DNA of 64,000 bases from Bacteroidota bacterium (GCA_019638705.1 JAHBTI010000001.1:62001-126000); one strand, 5' to 3'. Shown: positions 1 through 9,921, counted from the first letter of the stretch. A program made the numbers and translations. The notes: generated by a model from the sequence alone, not told the origin.

Positions 1-2
1 TA

Positions 3-536
3 GTTAGTAATGCTTTAACATTAGCAACTAATGTTTATGCTTACGGTTGTGAATTTTCACCTGATGCCATGAAATTTTACAGTTATAATAATGGTATTGT
101 ACAATGGGATTTGAATGCTGGTTCTAATCAAGCTATTCTTTCATCTTCCACAACAATATCTAATATGGGTGATTACAGTATGCAATTAGCCCCCAATGGT
201 AAAATATACATTACCTCTCAAAACTCTCAATCCATTCATGTGATTAATAATCCCAATGTAACAGGCTCAGGTTGCAACTTTGTTGCTTACGGGCAATGGT
301 TAGGGGGTTCTCCTCATGCGTCTTCTATGGGTCTCCCCAACATAATATCCCAACCCTGCCTCACGTTCACTACAGGCGTTGGCAATATAACTACCTGTTA
401 CGGCTCTAATATGGGGGGCGCAAGTGTATTAGCAGTATCAGGCATTCAGGTACGCTCACTTATACATGGACAAACGGCACAAACACTTACACAACGCCAA
501 GTATCAATAATGTTCCCGTTGGTTCGTGGAGTATAA
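3..536 (+). CDS. N-terminal fragment of a large secreted gliding-motility-type protein (open at the window edge)
   Basis: The frame is open from the left edge of the window, so the true start lies outside. The translation contains the phrase LAPNGKIYI, common in the propeller-like N-terminal part of Bacteroidota cell-surface proteins that end in a type IX sorting domain. After about position 443 the frame turns into unrelated residues and stops at 536. The frame used by the next CDS reads a sensible Ig-like repeat (GTLTYTW, then SINNVPVGSW) from about 449. The sense of the protein is therefore kept only by switching frame near 443-449, next to a ggc that looks one base short of ggc-ggt. I read this and the next CDS as one gene carrying a single-base deletion or a sequencing error. 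Confidence 0.75.
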   Translation, partial: VSNALTLATNVYAYGCEFSPDAMKFYSYNNGIVQWDLNAGSNQAILSSSTTISNMGDYSMQLAPNGKIYITSQNSQSIHVINNPNVTGSGCNFVAYGQWLGGSPHASSMGLPNIISQPCLTFTTGVGNITTCYGSNMGGASVLAVSGIQVRSLIHGQTAQTLTQRQVSIMFPLVRGV

Positions 537-538
537 CG

Positions 539-3500
539 GTGGCGGATAGCATAGGTTGTACCTTACAAAATGTTGTTACCATAACCCAACCGCCACAAAT
601 CACTCTCACTTTAACAGCGAGCAGCCCAAGCATTTGCGCAGGAGGTGGCGTAGTGCTAACTGCTACCGCAAGCGGCGGTGCGGGCAGCAGCTTTACATAC
701 AGTTGGAGTACAGGTACAAACTTTTCAGTTACCATAGGCAACCAAGCCCTTGCCGGCACTCATGTTTACACCGCCGTAGCCATAGATGCCAATAACTGCA
801 CAGGCAGCAACACCATTTCAATAAACTATATTTCTAATCCACCACTAACCGCTTTACTCAATCAAACTATATGTGCAGGGCAAAGTGCCACACTTAGCGC
901 AAGCGGGGCAAGTGGTTACACATGGCAACCGAGTGGCGCAAATACCAATTCTATTGTGGTCAGCCCAACCGTGCCAATTACAATTTACACCCTTAGCGCA
1001 ACCAATAACACCTGCGGCATAACAAGTACCGTGTCTGTAAATTATTATGATTATCCTGTGTTAAATGTTTCACCTAATCAAACTATTTGCAGCAACCAAT
1101 CCGCCACATTAAACGCGAGCGGAGCGAGCGTGTTTACATGGCAGCCAAACAGCATTGTTTCAAATTCCATAGTTGTCAGCCCAACTGTACCAATTACCAT
1201 TTACACAGTTACGGCAACAAACAACATTTGTGCCACAAGCGAAACCGTGCAGGTAAGTTTTTATTCCAACCCCACACTAACAGTAACGCCAACGCAAAGC
1301 ATTTGCCCAACATTTACGGCAAACTTAACTGTGAGCGGTGCTAACACTTATACTTGGTTGCCAAATAATACCGTTTCAAATGCAATCACCGTTTCGCCAC
1401 CAAGCACAAGCATTTACAGCGTAACAGGCACAGGCATTGGCGGCTGCCAAAGCACAGAAACCACCCAAGTATTTGTATTTCCATTGCCAACTTTTACTTT
1501 TAACACTTACACCATTACCTGCGCCAATCTCGGTTCGGCAACCGTTACCCCAAGCGGCGGCTACGGTGCATATAACTACACATGGCAACCCACCAATCAA
1601 AACGGCGCGGTGGCTGTGGGCTTAAACCCCAATACCTACACCGTAACCGCTTACGATATTGGCACAGGTTGCTACAAAGACAGCATTGTTACATTTTCAT
1701 CTTTAATTCCGCTTACAGGAAATTTACACAATCAAAATACTTTAAAATGCAACAGCGTAAACACAGGCACAGCCTACTTCACCAACCTTTCAGGAGGTTC
1801 GGGTAATGAAAATTATTTTTGGAACAATGGTGTAACAACACACACAAATGCTTCACCCAACAATTTAAGTGCAGGTAATTGGAGTGTAACCGTAGCCGAT
1901 GCCCTTACAGGTTGTCAAATTTATTCAGTATTCACCATTACACAACCACCTGCTTTAACGCTTAATGTGGCAAGTACAGACTTAAACATTTGCACAGGTT
2001 ATAATTTTACGTTGAGTGCTAATGCTTCGGGTGGTGTTGGTGCTTACTCTTACTCATGGTTGAGCGCACCCGCTTCGGGTTCTCAATTTACCGTAACGCC
2101 AAACAATGCGGGTATTCACACCTTTACTGCAAATGCTTATGATTATAATAATTGTTTTATCAGTAACACCATAAACGTAAATGTGGTGTCGCCACCAAGT
2201 TTAACCATTTCATTAAGCAGCCCAAGCATGTGCGCACAGGCGTTTAGCGGCTCTGCAAATACAATCACATTAACATCAAGCGGTGCAAATTCTTATACCT
2301 TGCAAACGCCTAATCAAATTGCAAATTCAAGTTCTGTAAATCCTGTTTCGGAACTTAATTCGCAACCGCCACACCAACCAACAGGGGCAACCACCGCTAC
2401 GCTTTATGGAAGTAACGGCGTTTGCACCGTAAGCACCACAGCCAATTTTTCTGTTATTCCTAATCCAACCGTTACAGTAAACAGCACTACGCCTGTTATT
2501 TGTGCGGGACAGAGCTACACATACACCAGTCAGGGCGCGAGTTCTTATACATGGACAAGTGCAACACCAAACTCAACATTATATACTTATGGAAATATTG
2601 CTGTTACCAATCCAAGTATTAATTCGGTGTTTGCTGTTGTGGGTGGAAGTTTGGGTTGTTATTCACCGATTGTAACTACAAGCATTACCGTAAATCCAAT
2701 ACCTGAAGTTTATGTTTCGCCGACACAAACGTATGTGTGTTTGGGAAAATCCGTTCAACTCAACGCAAGCGGAACAAACGGAAACACTTATTCATGGCTG
2801 CCGAATAAAGATTTAGACCAAAGCACAGGCAATAGTGTTTTTGCAAGTCCGCAAACGCAACAAAATTATACAGTCATTGCAAGTTTAAATAATTGCACCA
2901 ATGCTGCGGTAGCAACGGTTTCAATAAAACCCTTGCCAAATCCGCAAATACAACTTATTAAAAATGGCAAATGTGTAAACGACAGTATTGTGCTGAAAGG
3001 CAGCGGCGGCATGGCTTATCAATGGATTGCACCGAACGGACAAACATTGTGGGGTTTTGAAGAACTAAGAATAATAGCCAATCACGAAAGTTTTTCGGGA
3101 ACTTACACATTGATGGTTTATGATTTTTATTCATGCGCCAACTCAAAAACGCAAAGTGTAACCATTAATCCTTTACCAAACGGAAATATTACTACGCAAC
3201 GTTTTGAGGGCTGCGTGCCTTTGTGTAATGATTTTTCTTTTGCTTCACAAAGTTCAATTACTGCAATCACTTGGCAGGTACAGAACAAAAAATTTTCTGC
3301 AAATAAATTGAATTATTGTTTCAACCAAGCAGGCACACACACAATTCAAGCAAATGTGAGAGATGAAAATTCTTGCGCTAACTCAATCGTTACACAAGTA
3401 ATTGTTTATCCTCAGCCAATCGCTGATTTTTCATACACCCCAACACAACCCATTGAAAGTTTAGATGAAGTGCAATTCATAAACACAAGTAAAAACGCAG

Positions 3501-3931
3501 AAAAATTTGAATGGAACATTTCTGTCATCAATCAAACAAGTCAAGAAAAAAACACTTCTGCATTATTTGAAAACACAGGCACTTATGTGGTTGCCCTCAC
3601 CGCGCAAAACGAAAAGCAATGTTTGGACACTGCTATAAAATCAATTTACGTTCTTCCTGATTTTACAATCTTCGTTCCCAATATTTTCACACCAAACGGC
3701 GACAACCTCAACGAAACCTTTAAACCCGTTGTCAGGGGACAAAAGGAATACCGTTTTCAAATTTTCAACCGTTGGGGACAAAAAATATTTGAAACAACTG
3801 ACATCAATCAGGGTTGGGACGGTACTTTTAGAGGCGAACTCGCTAAAGCGGACAGCTACGTTTGGAAAATTACCGTTGTAAGTGCTAAGGAGGAAAAAGT
3901 GTTGAATGGCACGGTAAATTTGGAAAGATAA
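539..3931 (+). CDS. Large multi-repeat secreted protein with PKD/Ig-like repeats and gliding-motility C-terminal domain
   Basis: The 1130 residues downstream of the frameshift consist of tandem Ig/PKD-like beta repeats of roughly 80-90 residues, marked by recurring NQTICAGQSATL-like and VSPTVPITIYT phrases and rich in Thr, Ser and Asn. The last ~90 residues (from about 1043) hold FVPNIFTPNGDNLNETF, then RWGQKIFE and GWDGTFRG. This is the CHU_C / gliding motility-associated C-terminal domain (type B type IX secretion signal). The protein is expected to be exported across the outer membrane and attached to or released from the surface, probably as an adhesin or matrix protein. The GTG at 539 is only the first possible start in this frame; the sequence upstream continues the repeat, so it is not the biological start. 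The substrate or partner is unknown. Confidence 0.85.
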   Translation: MADSIGCTLQNVVTITQPPQITLTLTASSPSICAGGGVVLTATASGGAGSSFTYSWSTGTNFSVTIGNQALAGTHVYTAVAIDANNCTGSNTISINYISNPPLTALLNQTICAGQSATLSASGASGYTWQPSGANTNSIVVSPTVPITIYTLSATNNTCGITSTVSVNYYDYPVLNVSPNQTICSNQSATLNASGASVFTWQPNSIVSNSIVVSPTVPITIYTVTATNNICATSETVQVSFYSNPTLTVTPTQSICPTFTANLTVSGANTYTWLPNNTVSNAITVSPPSTSIYSVTGTGIGGCQSTETTQVFVFPLPTFTFNTYTITCANLGSATVTPSGGYGAYNYTWQPTNQNGAVAVGLNPNTYTVTAYDIGTGCYKDSIVTFSSLIPLTGNLHNQNTLKCNSVNTGTAYFTNLSGGSGNENYFWNNGVTTHTNASPNNLSAGNWSVTVADALTGCQIYSVFTITQPPALTLNVASTDLNICTGYNFTLSANASGGVGAYSYSWLSAPASGSQFTVTPNNAGIHTFTANAYDYNNCFISNTINVNVVSPPSLTISLSSPSMCAQAFSGSANTITLTSSGANSYTLQTPNQIANSSSVNPVSELNSQPPHQPTGATTATLYGSNGVCTVSTTANFSVIPNPTVTVNSTTPVICAGQSYTYTSQGASSYTWTSATPNSTLYTYGNIAVTNPSINSVFAVVGGSLGCYSPIVTTSITVNPIPEVYVSPTQTYVCLGKSVQLNASGTNGNTYSWLPNKDLDQSTGNSVFASPQTQQNYTVIASLNNCTNAAVATVSIKPLPNPQIQLIKNGKCVNDSIVLKGSGGMAYQWIAPNGQTLWGFEELRIIANHESFSGTYTLMVYDFYSCANSKTQSVTINPLPNGNITTQRFEGCVPLCNDFSFASQSSITAITWQVQNKKFSANKLNYCFNQAGTHTIQANVRDENSCANSIVTQVIVYPQPIADFSYTPTQPIESLDEVQFINTSKNAEKFEWNISVINQTSQEKNTSALFENTGTYVVALTAQNEKQCLDTAIKSIYVLPDFTIFVPNIFTPNGDNLNETFKPVVRGQKEYRFQIFNRWGQKIFETTDINQGWDGTFRGELAKADSYVWKITVVSAKEEKVLNGTVNLER

Positions 3932-3980
3932 GTTTACTTTTGACTTTTTACTTCTAACTTTTCCCTTTATTTTTACACCC

Positions 3981-4859
3981 ATGGTAATTGCAGTTTATGC
4001 TCGCCCCACAAAAGAAAATTATTCAATTTACATTGAGCAGATACATGATTTTCTTAAAAGCGAAAAGGTTGATTTAATTATTCACCAACCTTACTACGAT
4101 TTTCTTTGCCGTCAAGAGCAGTTAAAATTGCAACTCAAAACCTTTTCCACTTCCGAAGAATTAGTTTCAAAAGCAGATTATGTTATTTCTTTGGGTGGGG
4201 ACGGAACAATGCTTGAGGCTTTAACGTTAGTAAAACGTTCGGGCATCCCGCTGTTGGGTGTAAACACGGGGCGTTTGGGGTTTTTGGCTTCGGTAAATAA
4301 AAACGATTTACACAAAGCGTTAAAACAATTACTCAACGAAAAATTTACCTTAGACAAACGTGAGTTGATTGAGCTGCACGGCTGCAACAATTATTTTGAG
4401 GGATTAAATTACGCGCTGAATGAATTTACCATTCACAAAACCGATAAAAGCTCCATGATAAGCATTGATACTTATGTGGACGGAATTTTTTTAAACTCTT
4501 ATTTTGCCGATGGTTTAATTGTGGCTACACCAACGGGTTCTACGGCATACTCACTTAGTTGCGGCGGACCAATTATGATGCCCGATTCGGATAATTTTAT
4601 TATTACGCCCATTGCTTCACACAACCTCACGGTGCGCCCCATTATTATTTCAAACAACAGAGAAATCAGTTTTAAAGTAAGCGGACGCAGCGAAGGATTT
4701 AACGTATCGCTCGATTCACGCAGTACGCAAATTTCACTCAATTCCGAAATCAGAATTAAGAAAACTGATTTTCGCGTTAATCTTATTAACTTGGAAGGAC
4801 AACATTTTTTTCAAACGCTCCGCAATAAAATGATGTGGGGCATTGATAAAAGGCAGTAA
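3981..4859 (+). CDS. nadK: NAD kinase
   Basis: This 292-residue cytosolic enzyme phosphorylates NAD to NADP with ATP or polyphosphate. The sequence shows the family hallmarks: GGDGT at residues 72-76, NTGRLGF at 95-101, and the glycine-rich TPTGSTAYSLS at 183-193. Length is normal for the family. The ATG at 3981 gives a natural MVIAVYARP beta-strand start. It follows the adhesin gene by about 50 bp and converges on mscL, with only 11 bp between the two stop codons. I see nothing odd in it. Confidence 0.96.
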   Translation: MVIAVYARPTKENYSIYIEQIHDFLKSEKVDLIIHQPYYDFLCRQEQLKLQLKTFSTSEELVSKADYVISLGGDGTMLEALTLVKRSGIPLLGVNTGRLGFLASVNKNDLHKALKQLLNEKFTLDKRELIELHGCNNYFEGLNYALNEFTIHKTDKSSMISIDTYVDGIFLNSYFADGLIVATPTGSTAYSLSCGGPIMMPDSDNFIITPIASHNLTVRPIIISNNREISFKVSGRSEGFNVSLDSRSTQISLNSEIRIKKTDFRVNLINLEGQHFFQTLRNKMMWGIDKRQ

Positions 4860-4870
4860 AAGTTCCTGTT

Positions 4871-5257
4871 TTATTTCTTCAATACATCGCGAATTTCGGT
4901 AAGCAATGTTTCTGTAACTGTTGGTGCAGGTGGCGTGGCAGGAGCGGCTTCTTCTTCTTTTTTCTTTAAACGGTTTATGCCTTTAATTACCATAAACAAA
5001 GCAAAGGCAACAATGATAAACGAAATACAGGTGGATAAAAAATTTCCGTATTTAATTGCCGTGCCGGGTATGGTTAATTCTGTTAAGTTGGTAAGGTTGG
5101 CGGCTTGCAGCGCAGGCGTTAAAACAGCAGGGGTAATAATGTCGTTTACCAACGAGGTAATGATGTTGTTAAACGCGCTGCCGATGACAACACCCACAGC
5201 AAGGTCAATCACATTGCCTCTCATGGCAAAATTTTTAAATTCTTGTAACATTCCCAT
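4871..5257 (-). CDS. mscL: Large-conductance mechanosensitive channel MscL
   Basis: This is a 128-residue inner-membrane channel that opens under membrane tension to release solutes during hypo-osmotic shock. The N-terminal EFKNFAMRGNVIDLAVGVVI is the diagnostic S1/TM1 region. A second membrane helix (about residues 73-93) is followed by a charged tail, KKKEEE. Length and order match the family. The gene is transcribed towards nadK and lies downstream of the OmpA-type lipoprotein gene on the same strand with a short gap, so the two may be co-transcribed. Confidence 0.96.
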   Translation of the reverse strand: MGMLQEFKNFAMRGNVIDLAVGVVIGSAFNNIITSLVNDIITPAVLTPALQAANLTNLTELTIPGTAIKYGNFLSTCISFIIVAFALFMVIKGINRLKKKEEEAAPATPPAPTVTETLLTEIRDVLKK

Positions 5258-5286
5258 AATTTTATTTTAATTTTTGGTGGTCAAAC

Positions 5287-6291
5287 TTAATTATTTTCCA
5301 ACACTTTTAAGAGCTCGTCTAACTTAGGGCTTAAAATTAATTCTGTACGGCGGTTCTTTTTTCTTGCTTCGGCAGTTTTGCCTTTATCCAAAGGGAAAAA
5401 ATCTCCGCGCCCTGCGGCTGTAATGCGTTCACCGTCAATTTTGGCACTTGTGAGTAAAATTTTTGTAACCGAAGTGGCGCGCATCACGCTCAAATCCCAG
5501 TTGTCTTTTATTTCGCCTGCTCCTTTCATGGGCACATCATCGGTGTGTCCTTCCACCATCACGTTAATGTCAGCATTTTGTTCCAGCACTTTTGCCACGT
5601 TGCGCAAGGCTTCCACGCCTTTGGCTTCCACATTGGTTTTGCCGCTGGCAAAGAGCAAACTTTCGTCCATGCTGATATACACTTTGCCGTTTTTTTGCGT
5701 AATGGTTAATCCCTTGTTTTCAAAACCAACCAACGCATCGCTCAATTTTTTCTTTAAATCGGCAAGGGCATCGTCTTTCTTTTTCAAAATGGATTCCAGT
5801 TCGTCCACACGGGCTTCGCGTTTTTCCAACTCGCTTCTCAACAAATCCAAACCTGCTTTTTGCCGCTGAAGCTGTTCTCCCAAAGCCTGCAATTCATCTT
5901 GTTTTTTCAACAGTTGTTCTTGCGTTGATTGTAAATTATCGCTTAGTCTGGCGTTATCGCTTGCCTCTCCGCTTACCAATTTTGCCAAACGCTCTTGCAG
6001 TTTTTCGTTCAGCACATTTATTTTATCGTATTTAGACACAAGGTTTCTGTATGTTGTGCCGTTTACGGAGGTGTCGCGGCGCAACGCTGTGAGCATGGTT
6101 TGAAATTTTTCGTTTTGCTCTTTCAGTTCTTTCAGTTGCGTATCGTTTTCTTGCGCACTTTGTTTAATGCTTGCCAATTCGGTTTCGCAGGTGCTTAATT
6201 TTGCTTTTGACTCATCGAGCAATCGTGCGGGAACGCAGGCACTAAAAGCCAGCAAACACGCAGCACATAAAGTTGTGATTTGTTTTATCAT
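5287..6291 (-). CDS. OmpA-family lipoprotein with long coiled coil
   Basis: The 334-residue protein begins with a lipoprotein signal peptide ending LLAFSAC (lipidated Cys19). A long Glu/Lys/Gln-rich coiled coil follows (about residues 25-190), then a C-terminal OmpA-like peptidoglycan-binding domain (about 195-325) with the signatures VEGHTDDVP and NRRTELILSP. It is probably anchored in a membrane by lipid, spans the periplasm by the coiled coil and binds peptidoglycan. MotB and Pal share the domain, but no other motor or Tol genes are nearby, so a general envelope-integrity role is the safest reading. Confidence 0.88.
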   Translation of the reverse strand: MIKQITTLCAACLLAFSACVPARLLDESKAKLSTCETELASIKQSAQENDTQLKELKEQNEKFQTMLTALRRDTSVNGTTYRNLVSKYDKINVLNEKLQERLAKLVSGEASDNARLSDNLQSTQEQLLKKQDELQALGEQLQRQKAGLDLLRSELEKREARVDELESILKKKDDALADLKKKLSDALVGFENKGLTITQKNGKVYISMDESLLFASGKTNVEAKGVEALRNVAKVLEQNADINVMVEGHTDDVPMKGAGEIKDNWDLSVMRATSVTKILLTSAKIDGERITAAGRGDFFPLDKGKTAEARKKNRRTELILSPKLDELLKVLENN

Positions 6292-6415
6292 GAATTTAAA
6301 ATTAAAGAATGCTTTTGCTGCTAAAAAAAGCGGCGCAACTGTTTTTCAACAAAGAAATTCACAGAAAAAAGAGAAAATAAAGCCTTAGTTTTAGCACGTT
6401 TTAAATTATTCACAC

Positions 6416-7735
6416 ATGAATATCATTGAAAAAGACAATCCGGAAATTATTCGCGCCTGGACGTTTTACGACTGGGCAAACTCGGTGTTTCCATTAGTCA
6501 TTACTTCCGCCATATTCCCGAATTTTTACGATGCTGTTACAAGCACCAAAAACGAAGCGGGGGAAATTGTAAGCCACACGGTAAATTGTTTCGGGCGCAA
6601 TTTTGAAAATCAAAACATTTATGAGTTTGTGTATGCTTTTGCACTTTTTATTGTTGTGCTGATTGCACCCATTTTAAGCGGTATTGCCGATTATTTGGGG
6701 AATAAAAAACGTTTCTTGCAATTTTTTTGTTATTTGGGTGCGCTCTCGTGCATGTGTTTGTTTTTCTTTTCCAAAAACAATTTGGAGTTGAGTTTCTTGC
6801 CTTTTGTTACTGCCACCATCGGCTTTTGGGGAAGTTTGGTGTATTATAATTCTTACTTGCCCGAAATTGCAAGCGTTGAAAATCAAGATAAAGTAAGCGC
6901 GCGCGGTTTTGCTTTGGGATATTTCGGAAGCGCGTTGCTGCTTATTCTTTGCTTGGTGAGCATTATGGTTTTGCATATTCCTGCAAAGTATTCGTTTTTG
7001 TTTACAGGCTTGTGGTGGATAGGTTTTGCGCAAATCACCTTTTGGAAATTGCCGAACAAAAGCCACAATCAAAAAATAGAAAACAGAAACCGTTTGTTCT
7101 CTAAAGGTTTTGTGGAGTTGCGCGGTGTGTGGGTACAAATAAAAAAACTATCAAAACTGAAACGTTTTTTAACGGCGTATTTTTTTTACAATATGGGTGT
7201 GCAAACGGTAATGGTTGTTGCTGTTTTGTTTGCGCGACAAGAAATTCAGTGGGCTGACGAAAAATCAAAAACCACCTCGCTGATTGTAAGTATTCTCATT
7301 ATTCAATTTGTGGGCATTGCGGGTTCATTTATTTTTTCAAAGCTTTCAGATAAATTCGGAAACATTGCCGCGCTGATGTTTGCCGTGGCTATTTGGATTT
7401 TTATATGCGTTTACACTTACTATGGGGTGCATTTGCCTTGGCAGTTTTACATTGTGGCATTTTTAGTCGGCTTTGTTATGGGCGGCATTCAGGCTTTATC
7501 GCGCAGCACATACAGTAAATTGTTACCAGAGTCGGAAGACCTCGCAAGTTTTTTCAGCTTTTATGATGTAATGGAAAAAATGGGTATGATTATCGGCACA
7601 ATTACGTTTGGTGTAATCAGCGAAGTGGTTGGCGGTATGCGCCCTTCGGTACTTTCGTTAATTGCGTATTTTATACTTGGTTTTGTATTGCTCTTTACCA
7701 TGCGCAAAATGAAAATTGAAGCGGGGAAAGTGTAA
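6416..7735 (+). CDS. MFS transporter, UMF1 (Atg22-like) family
   Basis: This is a 439-residue polytopic membrane protein with about 12 hydrophobic segments. The opening WTFYDWANSVFPLVIT phrase is typical of the UMF1 / Atg22-like branch of the major facilitator superfamily. GGIQALSRSTYSKLLPE in the C-terminal half is the other conserved signature. The substrate cannot be told from sequence; the eukaryotic relative exports amino acids from vacuoles. The gene stands alone and converges on dusB, with a short interspersed repeat lying between the two stop codons. Confidence 0.88.
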   Translation: MNIIEKDNPEIIRAWTFYDWANSVFPLVITSAIFPNFYDAVTSTKNEAGEIVSHTVNCFGRNFENQNIYEFVYAFALFIVVLIAPILSGIADYLGNKKRFLQFFCYLGALSCMCLFFFSKNNLELSFLPFVTATIGFWGSLVYYNSYLPEIASVENQDKVSARGFALGYFGSALLLILCLVSIMVLHIPAKYSFLFTGLWWIGFAQITFWKLPNKSHNQKIENRNRLFSKGFVELRGVWVQIKKLSKLKRFLTAYFFYNMGVQTVMVVAVLFARQEIQWADEKSKTTSLIVSILIIQFVGIAGSFIFSKLSDKFGNIAALMFAVAIWIFICVYTYYGVHLPWQFYIVAFLVGFVMGGIQALSRSTYSKLLPESEDLASFFSFYDVMEKMGMIIGTITFGVISEVVGGMRPSVLSLIAYFILGFVLLFTMRKMKIEAGKV

Positions 7736-7745
7736 ATAATTTTTT

Positions 7746-7775
7746 CACCACAGAGGCACAGAGAACACGGAACTT
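7746..7775. repeat. Interspersed repeat family D (CACAGAGGCACAGAG type), copy 1
   Basis: A copy of CACAGAGGCACAGAGAACAC lies between the converging MFS and dusB genes. Related copies occur near 10991, 13427, 30556, 52713 and 54361, always between genes. Sequences of this type are scattered in many environmental bacterial genomes; their function is unknown to me. Confidence 0.75.
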
Positions 7776-7776
7776 T

Positions 7777-8766
7777 TTAAGCAGTTTGTAATTCACTCAT
7801 TGCAGCCACTTCTCTCAACACCTCTAAAATCTCTTGCGTAGAACTAAGCGTAACTAATTTGGTGCGTGTTTCTTTAAAATTAGGAATGCCTTTAAAGTAA
7901 TTCGCGTAATGATTGCGCATTTCCAACAAACCGAGTTTTTCATCTTTCCATTCCACAGATTTCAAAACGTGTGTTTTGCAAACCTCAACACGGTTTTGTA
8001 TTGTTGGTTTTGGCAAATGTTCGCCTGTTTTAAGAAAATGTTTTATTTCGTTGAAAATCCAAGGATAGCCAATGGCAGCGCGACCAATCATAATACCGTC
8101 CACACCAAATTTATTTTTGTATTCCAATGCTTTTTCGGGACTGTCCACATCGCCATTTCCGAAAATCGGAATTTTTATGCGCGGATTATTCTTCACTTCG
8201 GCAATGTAGTTCCAATTGGCAGAACCTTTGTACATCTGTGCGCGCGTGCGTCCGTGAATGGTCAAGGCTTGTACACCAATATCTTGTAAGCGTTCGGCAA
8301 CTTCCATAATGTTAATCATGCTCTCGTCCCAACCCAAGCGGGTTTTAACGGTTACGGGCAAGTTTGTGCTTTTAATTACGGCTTGCGTTAAGCGCACCAT
8401 TAAATCCACATCTTTCAACACGCCTGCACCCGCGCCTTTGCACACCACCTTTTTCACAGGGCAACCGAAATTGATGTCCACCAAATCGGGATTTGTTGCA
8501 TCAACAATTTTTGCAGAAAGAGCCATTGCTTCTTCATCGCCGCCAAAAATTTGTATGCCGATTGGGCGTTCGTAATCAAAAATGTCTAATTTTTTGCGGC
8601 TCTTAATCGCATCGCGGATAAGTCCTTCCGAAGAAATAAATTCGGTGTACATCAAATCTGCGCCGTATTGTTTGCACACATAACGAAAAGGCGGGTCGCT
8701 TACGTCTTCCATAGGCGCAAGCAATAAAGGAAATTCGGGGAGTTGTATGTTACCGATTTTTGGCAC
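7777..8766 (-). CDS. dusB: tRNA-dihydrouridine synthase DusB
   Basis: This 329-residue flavoenzyme reduces specific uridines in tRNA to dihydrouridine using NADPH and FMN. The N-terminal LAPMEDVSDPPFR is the family signature of the TIM-barrel FMN site. DINFGCP (Cys102) carries the catalytic cysteine, and GADLMYTEF and IHGRTRAQMYKG are further conserved blocks. Length and motif order are normal. It is divergent from the HARE-HTH gene, with a promoter-like region between them. Confidence 0.95.
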   Translation of the reverse strand: MPKIGNIQLPEFPLLLAPMEDVSDPPFRYVCKQYGADLMYTEFISSEGLIRDAIKSRKKLDIFDYERPIGIQIFGGDEEAMALSAKIVDATNPDLVDINFGCPVKKVVCKGAGAGVLKDVDLMVRLTQAVIKSTNLPVTVKTRLGWDESMINIMEVAERLQDIGVQALTIHGRTRAQMYKGSANWNYIAEVKNNPRIKIPIFGNGDVDSPEKALEYKNKFGVDGIMIGRAAIGYPWIFNEIKHFLKTGEHLPKPTIQNRVEVCKTHVLKSVEWKDEKLGLLEMRNHYANYFKGIPNFKETRTKLVTLSSTQEILEVLREVAAMSELQTA

Positions 8767-8794
8767 GGCGCGAAGGTAGGGAGTTTTTAGGGAT

Positions 8795-8824
8795 TTTGGA
8801 TTGAGAGGGATTTGTGTAGATTTG
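8795..8824 (+). promoter_or_regulatory. Bacteroidota-type promoter upstream of the HARE-HTH gene
   Basis: TTTG at 8795-8798 and TAGATTTG at 8817-8824 are separated by 18 bp. This is close to the Bacteroidota primary sigma consensus TTTG-N19-TAnnTTTG. It would place the transcript start about 50 bp before the ATG at 8882. Confidence 0.5.
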
Positions 8825-8881
8825 TACGCATATAAAAGTTATAGGGTATTGTAAAACGACAATTAAGCGAACAATAAATAA

Positions 8882-9853
8882 ATGGCAAAAACAACTTTTT
8901 GGGACGTAATTGAAAAGACAATAGAAAAAGTCGGGACACCCCTTTCTGCAAAGGAAATTTGGGATAAGGCTAATGAACTTGGAACTATTGACGACTACAA
9001 AACCACAGGTAAAACACCTTGGGCGACAATTGGTGCATATTGCTACACCGATATCAACAATAATGGTGACAGTTCAACAATTATTCAGACCGGCGAAAGA
9101 CCAGCCCAATTTTTCCTAAGACGACTTGCTTCACAAGTTGACCTACAAAAAGCTCAAAAACAAAAGGACACCGAATTAGCCAAAAAGGAAAAAACTGAAA
9201 CAAAAAAATTCAACGAAAGAGACTTGCATTCTTTGCTTGTCGCATATGCCTACGGTGACAGCCATTTCAAAGCAAATCTAAAAACAGTATTTCACGAAAA
9301 CTCATCAAAAGCAACAAAGGGACAAAACGAATGGTTGCACCCAGACCTTGTTGGAGTTTATTTTCCATTTCGTGACTACAAGTCTGAAACTCTTGAAATT
9401 CAAAATCATCTTTCAATCACATCGATTAAACTGTTTTCATTTGAACTAAAAATAACTTTGAATTTTGGCAATTTGCGACAATCATTCTTTCAAGCTGTTT
9501 CAAATTCAAGTTGGGCAAATGAAGGTTATTTGGTAGCGTTGAGCATTGACGATGACCCGACTTTCAAAGATGAAGTAAGACGATTAAATAACGCTTTTGG
9601 AATTGGTATCATCAAGTTAAATCCTGAAAACATTTTTGAAAGTGAAATTCTGTTTCCATCAAGAATAAACCAAGAAATTGATTGGGACACTGTAAACCGA
9701 CTTGCAAACGAAAATTCTGACTTTAACGATTTTCTGAAACTAATTACCGAAGATTGTAAACTTGGAAAAGTAAAAAGCCAATACGACAAAATTATAAAAG
9801 AAGATGAGTTGACAAAATACATAAAAGACAAAGGAATAAACAACGCTCTATAA
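8882..9853 (+). CDS. HARE-HTH protein with a PD-(D/E)XK-like C-terminal domain (HrgA-like)
   Basis: The protein has 323 residues. Residues 3-80 match the HARE-HTH winged-helix fold (FWDVIEKTIEKVGTPLSAKE, then GKTPWATIGA). A charged linker at 85-110 joins it to a second domain. That domain has HPDLVGV (Asp155), a strand with FELK (Glu188, Lys190) and a following helix LRQSFFQAVSNSSWA. This layout resembles a restriction-endonuclease core with D...ExK and a downstream Q motif. HARE-HTH proteins of this kind (HrgA, COG2958) are known beside restriction-modification loci. No methylase or restriction subunit lies nearby, so it is an orphan here. DNA binding is inferred; nuclease activity is a hypothesis. 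Confidence 0.75.
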   Translation: MAKTTFWDVIEKTIEKVGTPLSAKEIWDKANELGTIDDYKTTGKTPWATIGAYCYTDINNNGDSSTIIQTGERPAQFFLRRLASQVDLQKAQKQKDTELAKKEKTETKKFNERDLHSLLVAYAYGDSHFKANLKTVFHENSSKATKGQNEWLHPDLVGVYFPFRDYKSETLEIQNHLSITSIKLFSFELKITLNFGNLRQSFFQAVSNSSWANEGYLVALSIDDDPTFKDEVRRLNNAFGIGIIKLNPENIFESEILFPSRINQEIDWDTVNRLANENSDFNDFLKLITEDCKLGKVKSQYDKIIKEDELTKYIKDKGINNAL

Positions 9854-9921
9854 CTAAGGGGTTGTGGTGTCAAGTAAGTTGATGTTTTATTAAGAAGATT
9901 AAATGAAAGTAACGCTTATAA

